In this document: positions 1 through 9,321 of the stretch, piece by piece
Layout of the letters: each line of letters begins with the position of its first letter
Numbering within the stretch: the first letter of the stretch is position 1
From: Maritalea myrionectae DSM 19524
Lineage (GTDB): Bacteria > Pseudomonadota > Alphaproteobacteria > Rhizobiales > Devosiaceae
Direction: 5' to 3'
DNA: 64,000 bases
Assembly (NCBI RefSeq): GCF_000423365.1
Contig: NZ_AUHV01000004.1
Span: 248,001 to 312,000, forward strand
Notes under the pieces: model-generated
Told to the model about the DNA's origin: nothing
The model's database searches: none
The model's input: the letters and a program-made list of their open reading frames with translations, nothing else
Program-made: the position numbers and the translations under genes

Positions 1-1187
1 GCGAGGCTGATATGCTGATCGCGGTGACCCAGGTGGATGAAGTGAACATGACCGCCTGTCAGGTGGCGCATTCCATCTTTGATGTGCCTATTCGTATTGC
101 CCGTATTCGTGCCCAGAACTATTTGCGGTCTGAATTCTCGAATCTGTTTGCCCGGGATCATTTGCCGATCGATGTGATCATTTCACCCGAAGTTGAGGTG
201 GGTGAGTTGATCTTGCAGCGTATGGCCTATCCTGGCGCCAGTGATATTGTGTCATTTGATGATGACCAGGTACTGGTCTTGAGCGTGCCGGTGGCAGAAG
301 ACTGCGCGATTATTGACACACCTTTGCATCAATTGACCGAATTGTTCCCCAACCTGCAAGCGATGGTGATGGGCGTTATCCGCGACGGTGAAATGCTGGC
401 GCTGAAGTCTGATGATTTTATGATCGCAGGGGACGAGGCCATAGTGAGTGTGGCCAAGGATCAAGTGAACCGTGTGCTTTCCATGTTTGGCCGGAAAGAA
501 GAATTGCCGGACAAGATTGTGATCGCGGGTGCGGGGAATGTGGGGCAATATGTGGCCCGTCGACTTGAAGAGAGCCGCGATGGCATCTCTGTTCGTTTGA
601 TCGAAACCAACCGCGTTAAGGCGCAGCAAGCCGCCGAAAGGCTTGAAAAATCCATCGTTGTTTACGGTTCGACGCTGAACGATGAGATCATGCGTGAAGT
701 GGGCATTGAGCAATGCCAGATGTTTTTGGGCCTCACCAATGATGACGAGACCAACATTTTGTCATGCGTGCTGGCCAGTGAGATGGGCGGTGCAACGACC
801 ATCGCGTTGGTGAACCAAGCGCAATATCCGCGTTTTGCGCGCCGTCTCAATGTTGATGCCTTTTTGAACCCCCGTGCAGCCACCGTATCCAAAATCTTGC
901 GTCACGTGCGGCGTGGGCGTATTCGTGGCGTCTATTCGCTTTATAATGGCGCAGCGGAACTGCTTGAGGCCGAGGCGCTCGAAACATCGCCATTGGTGGG
1001 CAAGCCACTAAAAGATTTCAAATTTGGTGAAGGCGTGCGCATTGGGGCGATTATTCGTGGTGGCGAAGTGCACATGCCAAATGGCGACACCCGCATCGAA
1101 GCGGGTGATTTGGTGATTGTGTTTGCGCTGGCCAAATCCGTTCGCAAAGTGGAGCAAATGTTCCGCGTCAGCATCGACTTCTTCTAA
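1..1187 (+). CDS. trkA: Trk potassium uptake regulatory subunit TrkA (5' truncated)
   Basis: The reading frame is open from the left edge (first full codon at base 3), so the N-terminus lies outside the window. About 391 residues remain of a protein that is usually about 458. TrkA is the cytoplasmic NAD-binding gate of the Trk potassium channel. The visible part contains the end of the first RCK half, then a second Rossmann fold with the glycine motif GAGNVG near residue 175 of the fragment, followed by a second TrkA-C domain at the C-terminus. trkH follows after 36 bases, so the two subunits are very likely co-transcribed. Family assignment is secure from the tandem RCK layout and the neighbour. 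Confidence 0.95.
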   Translation, partial: EADMLIAVTQVDEVNMTACQVAHSIFDVPIRIARIRAQNYLRSEFSNLFARDHLPIDVIISPEVEVGELILQRMAYPGASDIVSFDDDQVLVLSVPVAEDCAIIDTPLHQLTELFPNLQAMVMGVIRDGEMLALKSDDFMIAGDEAIVSVAKDQVNRVLSMFGRKEELPDKIVIAGAGNVGQYVARRLEESRDGISVRLIETNRVKAQQAAERLEKSIVVYGSTLNDEIMREVGIEQCQMFLGLTNDDETNILSCVLASEMGGATTIALVNQAQYPRFARRLNVDAFLNPRAATVSKILRHVRRGRIRGVYSLYNGAAELLEAEALETSPLVGKPLKDFKFGEGVRIGAIIRGGEVHMPNGDTRIEAGDLVIVFALAKSVRKVEQMFRVSIDFF

Positions 1188-1223
1188 CCAACGGGAAGGG
1201 GCCGTTCGCGCCAACCAACATTC

Positions 1224-2651
1224 ATGCAAACCATCATTGTATTTGCTGCCATCATTGTCTTTGGCCTATCCGTTTGCCTTTTGGTGCCCCTTATCGTGGG
1301 CGTCATCGGCTCCGATTGGGCGGCGGTTGAAGGATTTGCGTTGATCAGCGTGGGGCTGTGCCTGTTGTCTGGCGGTTTAATCGTGGCGCTTTACAGCAAG
1401 ATCAAGCGATTGCGGCGTGGCGACATGTTTTTGCTATCGGTGTGCGTTTGGTTGGCCTTATGCCTGATTGGTGCCTTGCCCTTCATCGTTTTAGAGGGTC
1501 AGCCTTTTGTGCTGGCACTGGTCGAATCTGTATCCGCCGCCACAACGCTTGGGGTGACGCCACGGCCCGATCAAGCCATCACCAGCGCCATGGGTGCTTA
1601 TCGCGGTGTTTTGGGCTGGTATGGCGGTTTCCTGACCTTGTCGATCATTGTTTACATCCTAGCTCCGTTTCAGGTTGGCGGTTTGCCCAACCGGGATTTG
1701 CGCTTTGTGCTGCACGGATCGACCAGCGGTAGCCCAAAATTGCTCCGCACACTCGGTGAAGTCGCTGTGCCCTATGCCACGCTGACCCTTACCTGCTTTT
1801 TGCTTTTGTTGTTGCAGGGGGTGCGCCCGTTGACCGCGCTGCTCGCTTCATTTGCAAGCCTTTCGACAAATGGTTATTTGCCCACGCTTTCAGGCGGGTC
1901 CATTTTCAACAACTCCACAGCGGAAATCACGCTTATCGTGTTTATGCTGATCGGTGGCACGTCGATCATCTGGCACAAAATGATCGTTAATCGACGCTAC
2001 GACCTACTGAGTGAACACCGTGAAAGCATGGCGCTGATCGGCCTGGTTTGTGTGACCGCTTTATTGTTGTTTGCCGCCCAAGCCGCGATTTTTGGCAATG
2101 ACAATCATCCCACATTGTTGGCCAACTTCTTCGACGTGACTGCCCTGATGACGACAACAGGCATATTGCACAATGAACATGTGGGCAGTGGTGTGCCGCT
2201 GACTTTGGCGTGGATGTTGGCCATTGGTGGGGCAACGACTTACTCGACAGCGGGCGGTATATCGCTTCACCGATTGGGCACAATGCTTGAACAATCGATC
2301 AATCAGGCCCGGCAGTTGGTTTTTCCACATGCTGTTTTGGCCAACATCAAGATCGGCGGTCAAAGCCTAGATGCACGCAATGTTAAGGCGGTTTGGAGCT
2401 ATTTCTTCTTGTTCATATTGTCCTTGAGCGTCGCACTGCTGGCGTTTTCAGCCCTAGGCTATAGCTTTGGTGATGCATTCTCCTTGGCCGTGGGCAGCCT
2501 GAATTCCATCGCCTCATTGACCGAGCTTGGACTTAATGGTGATGCCGAACCCAGTAGACAAGCCCTTATACTTATGACTATATTTGCATTTGCAGGGCGA
2601 GTTGAAATTCTTATCATCTTTGCAGCAATCGCGAATTTGCTGCGGCAGTAG
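1224..2651 (+). CDS. trkH: TrkH family potassium uptake protein
   Basis: A 475-residue polytopic membrane protein, normal length for TrkH/TrkG. It forms the potassium-translocating pore that TrkA gates. Long hydrophobic helices run through the whole protein, and there are selectivity-filter-like loops such as the stretch around ATTLGVTPRP in the first third and TTTGILHNEH in the second half. It sits directly downstream of trkA in the same direction. Which of the closely related TrkH/TrkG/KtrB transporters it is cannot be settled by eye, but pairing with TrkA supports TrkH. Confidence 0.9.
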   Translation: MQTIIVFAAIIVFGLSVCLLVPLIVGVIGSDWAAVEGFALISVGLCLLSGGLIVALYSKIKRLRRGDMFLLSVCVWLALCLIGALPFIVLEGQPFVLALVESVSAATTLGVTPRPDQAITSAMGAYRGVLGWYGGFLTLSIIVYILAPFQVGGLPNRDLRFVLHGSTSGSPKLLRTLGEVAVPYATLTLTCFLLLLLQGVRPLTALLASFASLSTNGYLPTLSGGSIFNNSTAEITLIVFMLIGGTSIIWHKMIVNRRYDLLSEHRESMALIGLVCVTALLLFAAQAAIFGNDNHPTLLANFFDVTALMTTTGILHNEHVGSGVPLTLAWMLAIGGATTYSTAGGISLHRLGTMLEQSINQARQLVFPHAVLANIKIGGQSLDARNVKAVWSYFFLFILSLSVALLAFSALGYSFGDAFSLAVGSLNSIASLTELGLNGDAEPSRQALILMTIFAFAGRVEILIIFAAIANLLRQ

Positions 2652-2805
2652 CCCGTAAGAAAAAGCACATGCCGCATCGAGTAGTGGTGGGAGGCATCGT
2701 AATAATTAGACCGCTTTGAAGGTGCGTATCGACCTTAAAAAGTGGCATCAATCACGGCACTGACTTTGAGTTGCGCGTCAGCACCGTTTAAAAAAAGAGG
2801 CCCAA

Positions 2806-3054
2806 ATGCCCAACGATAAAAGCCAAAATCTGCAAGATTCTTTTCTCAATAATGTGCGTAAGAACAAAATTCCAGTGACTGTGTTTCTGGTCAATGGGGT
2901 AAAGCTGCAAGGTGTCATCACCTGGTTTGACAATTTTTGTTTGTTGCTGAGACGTGAAGCGCAATCGCAGCTCGTTTATAAACATGCAATTTCGACAATT
3001 ATGCCAGGCGCACCCGTTCAGCTATTTGACCCAGAAAACGCGGACAAAAGCTAA
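2806..3054 (+). CDS. hfq: RNA chaperone Hfq
   Basis: An 82-residue Sm-like protein, the usual alphaproteobacterial size. The Sm1 region and the Sm2 hallmark YKHAIST (normally YKHAIST or YKHAVST) are intact. Hfq forms a hexamer that pairs small RNAs with mRNAs and affects RNA stability. It precedes hflX by 20 bases, the conserved hfq-hflX order. The 154 bases before it, after trkH, hold its promoter region; a short inverted repeat AAGGT-N8-ACCTT lies in it but is too short to call a regulatory site. Confidence 0.96.
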   Translation: MPNDKSQNLQDSFLNNVRKNKIPVTVFLVNGVKLQGVITWFDNFCLLLRREAQSQLVYKHAISTIMPGAPVQLFDPENADKS

Positions 3055-3074
3055 CAGGACCGACAGGTAAACAG

Positions 3075-4451
3075 TTGAATAAATCAAAGAACGACCACCT
3101 TACTGACCAGCAGGAAGGTGTGGATTTTGCGCGTGGACCGAAATCATTAATCGATCGACGCACAGTTGCGACGCGCGCAATGCTGGTAACACCAGACATT
3201 ACCCGACAGCCCAATCGCCGCACGATTGAAGCGCGAAAGGCCGAATTTGAAGGCCTCGCTGATGCGATCAATCTGGTGTTGGTGCAGTCAATTGTGGTTT
3301 CCGTGCGCGAGATTAAGCCAGCGACCTTTATTGGTGGCGGGCATGTGGAAGCTATTGCTGAAACGGTGAAAGAGGAAAAGATCAAGTTGCTCTTGCTTGA
3401 TTGCCAATTGTCGCCGATCCAGCAGCGCAATCTTGAAAAACAAACCGGCGCCAAGGTGTTGGACCGTACTGCGCTGATCCTTGAGATTTTCGGGGAACGC
3501 GCAGCCACACGTGAAGGTGTGTTGCAAGTTGAGTTGGCACACCTGACCTACCAAAAAGGCCGGCTGGTGCGTTCCTGGACCCACCTTGAGCGGCAACGTG
3601 GTGGCTTGGGCTTTGTTGGTGGTCCGGGGGAAACCCAAATCGAATCTGACCGTCGGCAATTGCAAGACCGCATCACATTGCTGTCCCAGCGTTTGGACAA
3701 GGTGAAAAAGACGCGCACAGAACAACGCAAGGCACGCAAAGTGGTGCCGCATCCAATCATCTCTTTGGTGGGGTACACCAACGCGGGTAAGTCGACATTG
3801 TTCAACTATTTGACGGGTGCGACAGCGAAAGAGGCGGACATGTTGTTTGCGACGCTCGACACCACGGTTCGGCGACGTGTTTTGCCCCACAAGCGCGAAG
3901 TTGTGTTTTCCGACACAGTGGGCTTTATTGCTGACTTGCCGACAGATTTGGTCGCTGCATTTCGCTCCACCTTGGAGGAAGTGACCGACGCGCATTTAGT
4001 GTTGCACGTGCGCGATATCTCAAATCCTGACCATTTGGCGCAGGCCCAGGATGTCGAAGACGTGTTGAAAGATCTGGGCGTTACACCCGAAGAGGTGCCC
4101 TTTATCGAGGTTTGGAACAAGATCGACCAAGCTGACGAGGCGCTGTTGGAACAGGCACGGGCGCAACACCGGAGTGACGTGCCGGTGGTTGAGGTCTCTG
4201 CTGTGACGGGTCAGAATATTGATGAATTGATCAGCTTGATTGAAGACATTTTGGCCAAAAGCAGCCGCTTGCAGCGGGTGATCCTGCCGCATGAGGCTGC
4301 CGGCAAGGCGCATTGGCTTTTTGAAAATGGCGAAGTGACAAATCAATTTAGCAGTGAAGACGAGCTTTCCATTGTCTACGAAGTCCGCATTCCGAAGAAC
4401 AAAATGTCAGGCTTTTTGGAGGAGTTCGGTCCCTTTATTCTGATGCACTAA
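3075..4451 (+). CDS. hflX: GTPase HflX
   Basis: A 458-residue ribosome-associated GTPase that splits stalled ribosomes. The N-terminal HflX domain is followed by the glycine-rich GGPGETQIESDRR linker, the P-loop GYTNAGKST (about residue 233), the switch motif DTVGF, and the base-specificity motif NKID. The start is a TTG codon at 3075, 20 bases after hfq, giving an N-terminus that begins NKSKND; a later start would cut into the N-terminal domain. Its stop overlaps the convergent mazG stop by four bases. Confidence 0.94.
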   Translation: MNKSKNDHLTDQQEGVDFARGPKSLIDRRTVATRAMLVTPDITRQPNRRTIEARKAEFEGLADAINLVLVQSIVVSVREIKPATFIGGGHVEAIAETVKEEKIKLLLLDCQLSPIQQRNLEKQTGAKVLDRTALILEIFGERAATREGVLQVELAHLTYQKGRLVRSWTHLERQRGGLGFVGGPGETQIESDRRQLQDRITLLSQRLDKVKKTRTEQRKARKVVPHPIISLVGYTNAGKSTLFNYLTGATAKEADMLFATLDTTVRRRVLPHKREVVFSDTVGFIADLPTDLVAAFRSTLEEVTDAHLVLHVRDISNPDHLAQAQDVEDVLKDLGVTPEEVPFIEVWNKIDQADEALLEQARAQHRSDVPVVEVSAVTGQNIDELISLIEDILAKSSRLQRVILPHEAAGKAHWLFENGEVTNQFSSEDELSIVYEVRIPKNKMSGFLEEFGPFILMH

Positions 4452-5272
4452 TCCTGCTTTTTGTCAGCGAGACGTGCTTCATCCCAAAGGGCCTGCAGCG
4501 TTTCAAAATCGGCATCTTCAAGGGCTGTGCCATTTTCGGCGCAGCCTTTTTCGATATGAGCGAAGCGGCGCATAAACTTGGCGTTGGCATCTTGCAGCGC
4601 GGTTTCCGGATCAATGCTGAGCTTGCGGGCGAGGGAAGCGACGGCGAACAGCAAATCGCCGAGCTCTTCATGCAGGCGCTCCTTTGACGCGCCACTGGCC
4701 ATTTCCTCTTGTACTTCGCTCAGCTCTTCATGCAGTTTTTCTGCGGCTTGGTCTGGCCCGGCAAAATCAAATCCTATGCGGGCGGCCCGTTTGGCCAGTT
4801 TATCCGCGCGCATGAGGGCTGGTTGCCCCCGCGGTATGTCATTAAGGAAACCTTGGGGTTTCGCCGCGCCTTTGTTTCGGGCCGCCTTTTGCGCCCGTTC
4901 TTCCGCTTTGATGCCATCCCAAACTTTTTTTACTTCTACAGGATCTGATGTGTTCAAATCGCCAAACACATGGGGGTGCCGTCGGATCAGTTTGGCGGAT
5001 ATGCCATAGACGATGTCACCAAAATCGAATTTGCCTTCCTCCGCCGCCATTTGGGCGTAATAGACCGGTTGAAACAGCAGATCGCCCAATTCGTCCCGTA
5101 ATTCATCAAAATCCTTGTTTTCAATCGCTTCTGCCACCTCATAGGCTTCTTCAATTGTGTGGGGTTTGATGCTGTCGAAATCCTGCTCAAGATCCCACGG
5201 GCATCCCCCGTCGGGATTGCGCAGACGCGCCATAATGTCGATGAGGACTTGGATATCGCGAGAGGGTTTCAT
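4448..5272 (-). CDS. mazG: Nucleoside triphosphate pyrophosphohydrolase MazG
   Basis: A 274-residue protein with two MazG folds, as in the full-length enzyme that hydrolyses NTPs to NMPs and pyrophosphate and helps clear aberrant nucleotides. The first fold contains GGCPWDLEQDFDSI near the N-terminus, then an EEAYEVAEAIE metal-binding helix and a DELGDLL helix; the second repeat has a similar HEELGDLLFAV helix about residue 205. It converges with hflX, with overlapping stop codons, and is followed on its upstream side by the YciI gene two bases away, so the two are probably co-transcribed. Confidence 0.93.
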   Translation of the reverse strand: MKPSRDIQVLIDIMARLRNPDGGCPWDLEQDFDSIKPHTIEEAYEVAEAIENKDFDELRDELGDLLFQPVYYAQMAAEEGKFDFGDIVYGISAKLIRRHPHVFGDLNTSDPVEVKKVWDGIKAEERAQKAARNKGAAKPQGFLNDIPRGQPALMRADKLAKRAARIGFDFAGPDQAAEKLHEELSEVQEEMASGASKERLHEELGDLLFAVASLARKLSIDPETALQDANAKFMRRFAHIEKGCAENGTALEDADFETLQALWDEARLADKKQD

Positions 5273-5274
5273 GG

Positions 5275-5577
5275 CTATTTCAAACAGTCTGCTGATTTGG
5301 AAGGGACAAATTCGGTGATGGTGTAATGTGCCAGATCATGTTGATGAAACGGATCCTGCGCGATCATTTCGTGTACATCAGCCTTGCTTGCAGCGGTTGC
5401 GAGAATGATACCGCCGTCGCGCGGGACTTTTGCCCCCGAGGCCAAAAAATGTCCCGCCTGATAATGGACATCAAGGAACGCGCGGTGTGCGGCTAAATGT
5501 GGTTCCACGGCGTCGAGCGCCACTTTATAAGTCAGCTCGATTACGAACAGATTTGCATCATTGGTCAAAAATGACAT
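5275..5577 (-). CDS. YciI family protein
   Basis: A 100-residue protein of the ferredoxin-like YciI family, whose biochemical role is poorly defined. The family features visible are the early HLAAHRAFL helix with its His, and the late DPF motif followed by an acidic and aromatic strand (QDPFHQHDLAHYTITEF). It ends two bases upstream of the mazG start and is transcribed in the same direction. The 195-base gap before the divergent MarR-type gene holds the promoters of both. Confidence 0.85.
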   Translation of the reverse strand: MSFLTNDANLFVIELTYKVALDAVEPHLAAHRAFLDVHYQAGHFLASGAKVPRDGGIILATAASKADVHEMIAQDPFHQHDLAHYTITEFVPSKSADCLK

Positions 5578-5763
5578 GTCTGATCCTATGTTTTTTCAAA
5601 CATGTTGAGCATAGAGCGTTGATAAGAACAAGGTACATATTCCCTTGTTTCCAAAAGCTATTTGCCTGAGGCTTTTGCCAAACGCCCGACAATTGTGTGG
5701 TGCAGGAGGTAGATTTATTTAAACTTTATCGGTAAAATAGCGGGAAAACATAATTGTATAGGG

Positions 5764-5778
5764 CCACATATTGTGTGG
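5764..5778. promoter_or_regulatory. Inverted repeat upstream of the MarR-type regulator
   Basis: The 15-base sequence CCACA-TATTG-TGTGG is a perfect inverted repeat with 5-base arms, 21 bases before the preferred start of the regulator at 5800. The right half, ATTGTGTGG, recurs at 5692-5700 in the same orientation. MarR proteins often bind palindromes in their own promoters, so autoregulation is plausible, but short palindromes also arise by chance. Confidence 0.3.
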
Positions 5779-5799
5779 TTCGAGTTAGAAAGTATTATT

Positions 5800-6306
5800 A
5801 TGAAGAAGCGTCGTATTGTTTCCTCACGCCATTTGGCCTCCACCGAAGGCTGGCAATTGTCTGAATTCGAATATGGTTTGATCATTGCCTATAATGGATT
5901 TAGCCGATGGATGACCAAATGCATGATCGCTTCGGGCAATCCTGAATTGTCACCACTTGAAATTCTGGTCCTGCACAATGTGAACCATCGTGAGCGCCAA
6001 AAGCGGCTGACAGACATTTGTTTTTTGCTCAATATTGATGACAGCCATACGGTGAATTATGCGCTGAAAAAGCTGCTGAAAGCGGGTTTGATCGAAGGTG
6101 AAAAGCGCGGCAAAGAGATGTTTTACTCGACGACCACGCAAGGCTTTGAGTTGTGCGACAAATACCGCGAAGTGCGGGAACAATGCTTGCTAGACAGCTT
6201 GAAGCATCTGGACGTTGATAAGGATCAGCTTAGTGAAATGGCGGCGATGATGAGGACGCTGAGCGGGCTCTATGATCAAGCCTCGCGCGCAGCGTCCTCA
6301 CTCTAA
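5800..6306 (+). CDS. MarR-type winged-helix transcriptional regulator
   Basis: A 168-residue winged-helix regulator. The central part (ALKKLLKAGLIEGEKRGKE and the following beta-wing) matches MarR-family DNA-binding domains. The ATG at 5800 is preferred because it has a purine-rich stretch just upstream; an in-frame GTG at 5773 would add nine residues. It stands next to, and convergent with, the TRAP transporter genes, so it likely controls that transport and hydrolysis unit. Ligand unknown. Confidence 0.8.
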   Translation: MKKRRIVSSRHLASTEGWQLSEFEYGLIIAYNGFSRWMTKCMIASGNPELSPLEILVLHNVNHRERQKRLTDICFLLNIDDSHTVNYALKKLLKAGLIEGEKRGKEMFYSTTTQGFELCDKYREVREQCLLDSLKHLDVDKDQLSEMAAMMRTLSGLYDQASRAASSL

Positions 6307-6311
6307 AGCGT

Positions 6312-7613
6312 TTAGCCCTTCATCAACCCCGGCAGAGCCGTGACGATTTGGGGGAAGATGGTGATTAACACCACTGCCAATAGCAACAGCAAGAAAAAGG
6401 GCAGGGCGGCCATAGCGATCTTAAAGATATTTTGGCCGGTCAGCCCCTGAATCACGAACAGGTTGAACCCGACGGGAGGTGTGATTTGCGACATCTCCAC
6501 CACAATCACCAGATAGATGCCAAACCATAGCGGATCAATGCCAACGGATTCGATCATTGGCATGATGATAGCTGTTGTCAGCACCACAACGGAAATTCCG
6601 TCCAAGAAACAGCCCAGAACGATAAAGAACACAGTGAGGGCGGCCAACAAGGCCCAGGGGCCAAGGTTGAAAGTGTCGATCCAGCTGGCCAGATTGCGCG
6701 GAATGCCTGTGAAGCCCATTGAAACCGTCAAGAAGGCGGCACCAGCCAAAATGAACGCGATCATGCACGAGGTGATGGTGGCGTTCATGACGCTTTCACG
6801 GAACATCTTCCAACTCAGCGAACCGCTGGACCACGCCAAAACCAACGACAGGACAACGCCCACAGCGGCCGCATCTGTTGGCGAAGCAATGCCGGCATAG
6901 ATTGAGCCGATAACACCTGCGATCAGCGCGATGACCGGAATAAGGCGTTTAGATGCACTCAGTTTCTCCCGGAATGAAAAGTTCAACTCTTCCTTTGGGA
7001 AAATCTCTGGTTTCATCAAAGCGGTGATGGCGACAAAGGCTGCAAACATGCTGACCAGCAAGATGCCGGGCAAGATGCCTGCGATAAACAAGCGGGCGAT
7101 AGATTGCTCGGTTGAGACCCCATAAACAATCAGGATGATTGAGGGTGGAATAAGCAAGCCAAGCGTGGCCGAGCCTGCGAGTGTTCCCAAAATCAAACTA
7201 TCTGGATAGTTGCGCTTTTGCAGTTCCGGCACAGACATTTTGCCGATGGTGGCAGCTGTGGCGGCAGATGAACCCGACACGGCGGCGAAAATTGCACAGC
7301 CCAGAATGTTCACATGCAAGAGCTTACCCGGCACTTTGCCAAGCCAGGGCGTGAGCCCGGAAAACATGTCTTCGGACAAGCGCGACCGCAGCAGAATTTC
7401 ACCCATCAGGATAAAGAGCGGCAGCGCCGCAAGCGCCCAAGAATGGCTGTGGCCCCAAAATGTGGTGGCCAGGATTGGCCCCAACGGTGCGGAGGTGAAC
7501 ATAAACATGCCCAAGGCCCCTGTCAGGGACAGCGCAAAACCAACCCACATGCCCATGGCGAGCATGCCGAACAAGGCCCCCACCAAAACAAGAATCATGG
7601 CCAACTCAGACAT
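6312..7613 (-). CDS. dctM: TRAP transporter large permease subunit (DctM type)
   Basis: A 433-residue, strongly hydrophobic protein with about twelve membrane segments, typical of the DctM subunit that forms the sodium-driven translocation channel of TRAP systems. The preferred start is the ATG at 7613 (MSELAMILVL). That start lies inside the end of dctQ, giving an 8-base overlap and translational coupling. It is the last gene of the dctP-dctQ-dctM unit. Substrate specificity comes from DctP, not from this subunit. Confidence 0.92.
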   Translation of the reverse strand: MSELAMILVLVGALFGMLAMGMWVGFALSLTGALGMFMFTSAPLGPILATTFWGHSHSWALAALPLFILMGEILLRSRLSEDMFSGLTPWLGKVPGKLLHVNILGCAIFAAVSGSSAATAATIGKMSVPELQKRNYPDSLILGTLAGSATLGLLIPPSIILIVYGVSTEQSIARLFIAGILPGILLVSMFAAFVAITALMKPEIFPKEELNFSFREKLSASKRLIPVIALIAGVIGSIYAGIASPTDAAAVGVVLSLVLAWSSGSLSWKMFRESVMNATITSCMIAFILAGAAFLTVSMGFTGIPRNLASWIDTFNLGPWALLAALTVFFIVLGCFLDGISVVVLTTAIIMPMIESVGIDPLWFGIYLVIVVEMSQITPPVGFNLFVIQGLTGQNIFKIAMAALPFFLLLLLAVVLITIFPQIVTALPGLMKG

Positions 7614-8154
7614 CGTGATGTTCCTCTTCGATATCATCTAAGTGGTCGGCACGTTCTATGCCTAGAACGGCGCAAATTGTGTCGTCGACCAATGCGAGGG
7701 TAAACAGTGCGAGGCCCAGCACCAAAGTGCTTTGGGGCAGCCACAGGGGCACCGGAATGATGCCAGTGGACACATCGCCATATGAGATGGATTCGTGCAG
7801 GTGGCCGATCATGGCGTAAGTCATGTAGGCGGCGGCAACGGCACAGAGGCCAAGCGTAAAGATTTCAACCGCGCGTCCCAACTGCCCTTTGAGAAAATCG
7901 CGAAACAGCGTCACACGGATATGTCCATCGTGCTTGAGCGTATAGGCCAGCGCCAAGAATGACGCGGCCGCCAGCAGGAAGCCTGCAAAATCAGCATATG
8001 ATGGAATTGTATAGGCGAACTGTGTGCCTAGGAGTTTTGTGATGAGGTTAAAAATAACCTGCATCGTGACCAACGCACAGATGGTCAAAATGCAAATGGC
8101 GGATAAAGCACCCGCCGCGAGATATATTCGATCTAGTGCCTTGCGCACGCGCAA
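7606..8154 (-). CDS. dctQ: TRAP transporter small permease subunit (DctQ type)
   Basis: A 182-residue protein with four predicted membrane helices, the normal DctQ architecture; it serves as the platform for the DctM channel. The C-terminus is acidic and His-containing (DDIEEEHHDV). It overlaps dctM by eight bases and lies 54 bases downstream of dctP, with a stem-loop in between. Assignment rests on length, helix count and position. Confidence 0.88.
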   Translation of the reverse strand: MRVRKALDRIYLAAGALSAICILTICALVTMQVIFNLITKLLGTQFAYTIPSYADFAGFLLAAASFLALAYTLKHDGHIRVTLFRDFLKGQLGRAVEIFTLGLCAVAAAYMTYAMIGHLHESISYGDVSTGIIPVPLWLPQSTLVLGLALFTLALVDDTICAVLGIERADHLDDIEEEHHDV

Positions 8155-8170
8155 TCCTCCCCAAAAGATG

Positions 8171-8198
8171 AGTGGGCAGCAAGGAATTGCCGCCCACT
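8171..8198 (-). terminator. Stem-loop between dctP and dctQ
   Basis: Ten-base arms AGTGGGCAGC and GCCGCCCACT (nine of ten pairs) enclose an 8-base loop. On the minus strand the stem is followed by CATCTTTTGG. Stem-loops after the gene for the binding protein commonly cause partial termination or protect the upstream mRNA, so that the binding protein is made in excess over the permease. Confidence 0.6.
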
Positions 8199-8208
8199 GA
8201 TAGAATTC

Positions 8209-9183
8209 TTATTGGAAATAAGCGTCAACAACAGCGTCAGCTGCTGGTGTTGAATTTGCACGCCAATCCGCGAGCAGCTCTACGCCAACTTTCGCCAAGC
8301 CATCTTTAAGTTCTTGTGAAGGTTCCACAATTGTCACGCCATTGTCGGCCAACACTTGTGTTTTCTCTTCTGCTTCACGACGGCTCATGTTCCAGCCACG
8401 CTCTTCAGCTTCGGCAGCGGCTTTCAAAACAGCAGCTTGCGTTTCCTCATCAAGCGCATTGAAGGCAGCCACATTCACAACCACGATGTTTTTAGGCACC
8501 CAAGCGTTGATTGGTGTGTAGTGTGAAATGAAGTCCCAAGCTTTTGAATTGGCGCCGGTAGACGGTGAGGTGATCATCGCCTCAACTTGGCCAGTGGCAA
8601 AGGCTTGTGGAATATCTGGCGCTTCAACCTGTGTTGGCGCTGCGCCGACCATTGTGGCAAACTTTTCAAGGTTTGCGTTATATGAGCGGAATTTCAAACC
8701 GTTGAGATCGGCAACAGTTTTCACTTCTTTTTTGGTATAAAGACCTTGTGGGGGCCATGGCACGGAGAACAATGGCTTCAAGCGCTGCTTGGCCAACAAT
8801 TCTTCAACCACAGGCTTTTGGGCTTCCCAAAGGCGCGCCGCGTCTTGATAGCTCACCGCGACCAATGGCAATGAGTCGATGCCAAATGCGGGGTCTTCGT
8901 TTGCAAGCAAGGACAAGAAAAACTCGCCGGCAGGCACAATCTGGTTACGTACGGAATTCTTGATTTCGCCATGCTTGATCAACGAACCAGCTGTGTGCAG
9001 TTTGATGTTCAATTCACCATTTGTAGCTTCACGAACGTCATCAGCAAATTGCTGAATATTCACGGTGTGGAATGTTTTGTCCGGGTAGGGGGTCGGCATA
9101 TCCCAATCTTCAGCGAAACCTGCTGAAGTCGACGCGATCCCCAAAGCAATAGCGGCTGTTGCCGCCTGAAAAATCTTATTCAT
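8209..9183 (-). CDS. dctP: TRAP transporter substrate-binding protein (DctP type)
   Basis: A 324-residue periplasmic protein with an N-terminal signal peptide ending near residue 24 (cleavage after SAGFA). The DctP fold is shown by motifs such as QFADDVREATNGELNIKLH and AGSLIKHGE, and by the ligand-region Arg in LKFRSYNANLEKFATMVGA. A strong ribosome binding site (AGGAGG) precedes the ATG. It is divergent from the HyuAB fusion gene, which suggests the imported ligand is a hydantoin, 5-oxoproline or similar cyclic amide. That substrate is inference. Confidence 0.92.
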   Translation of the reverse strand: MNKIFQAATAAIALGIASTSAGFAEDWDMPTPYPDKTFHTVNIQQFADDVREATNGELNIKLHTAGSLIKHGEIKNSVRNQIVPAGEFFLSLLANEDPAFGIDSLPLVAVSYQDAARLWEAQKPVVEELLAKQRLKPLFSVPWPPQGLYTKKEVKTVADLNGLKFRSYNANLEKFATMVGAAPTQVEAPDIPQAFATGQVEAMITSPSTGANSKAWDFISHYTPINAWVPKNIVVVNVAAFNALDEETQAAVLKAAAEAEERGWNMSRREAEEKTQVLADNGVTIVEPSQELKDGLAKVGVELLADWRANSTPAADAVVDAYFQ

Positions 9184-9254
9184 ATCTTCCTCCTGGTTTC
9201 CACCAATTCCCAGTCTAGCACTTCGCCATCAGAAAAAAAGTGGTCATGTAACGT

Positions 9255-9267
9255 TGACAATTTGTCA
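9255..9267. promoter_or_regulatory. Palindrome overlapping a TTGACA box in the dctP/hyuAB divergent promoter
   Basis: TGACAA-T-TTGTCA is a perfect 13-base palindrome midway between the two divergent genes. It overlaps a consensus-like TTGACA hexamer at 9254-9259 pointing towards the hyuAB fusion. A regulator bound here could control both directions. The nearby MarR-type protein is the obvious candidate, by proximity only. Confidence 0.45.
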
Positions 9268-9321
9268 TTAAAATATCAATAAAGCAATAGCAATTTGGAT
9301 TTTTTATCGGAGGATGACATT

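Noticed and set aside
3288-3995. Long antisense frame across hflX (235 codons)
   Set aside because: Shadow of the hflX codon pattern; the sense frame has all GTPase motifs.
5641-5711. GGAGG near 5707 as a ribosome binding site for an unseen short gene
   Set aside because: No start codon at the right distance follows it before stop codons; most likely chance.
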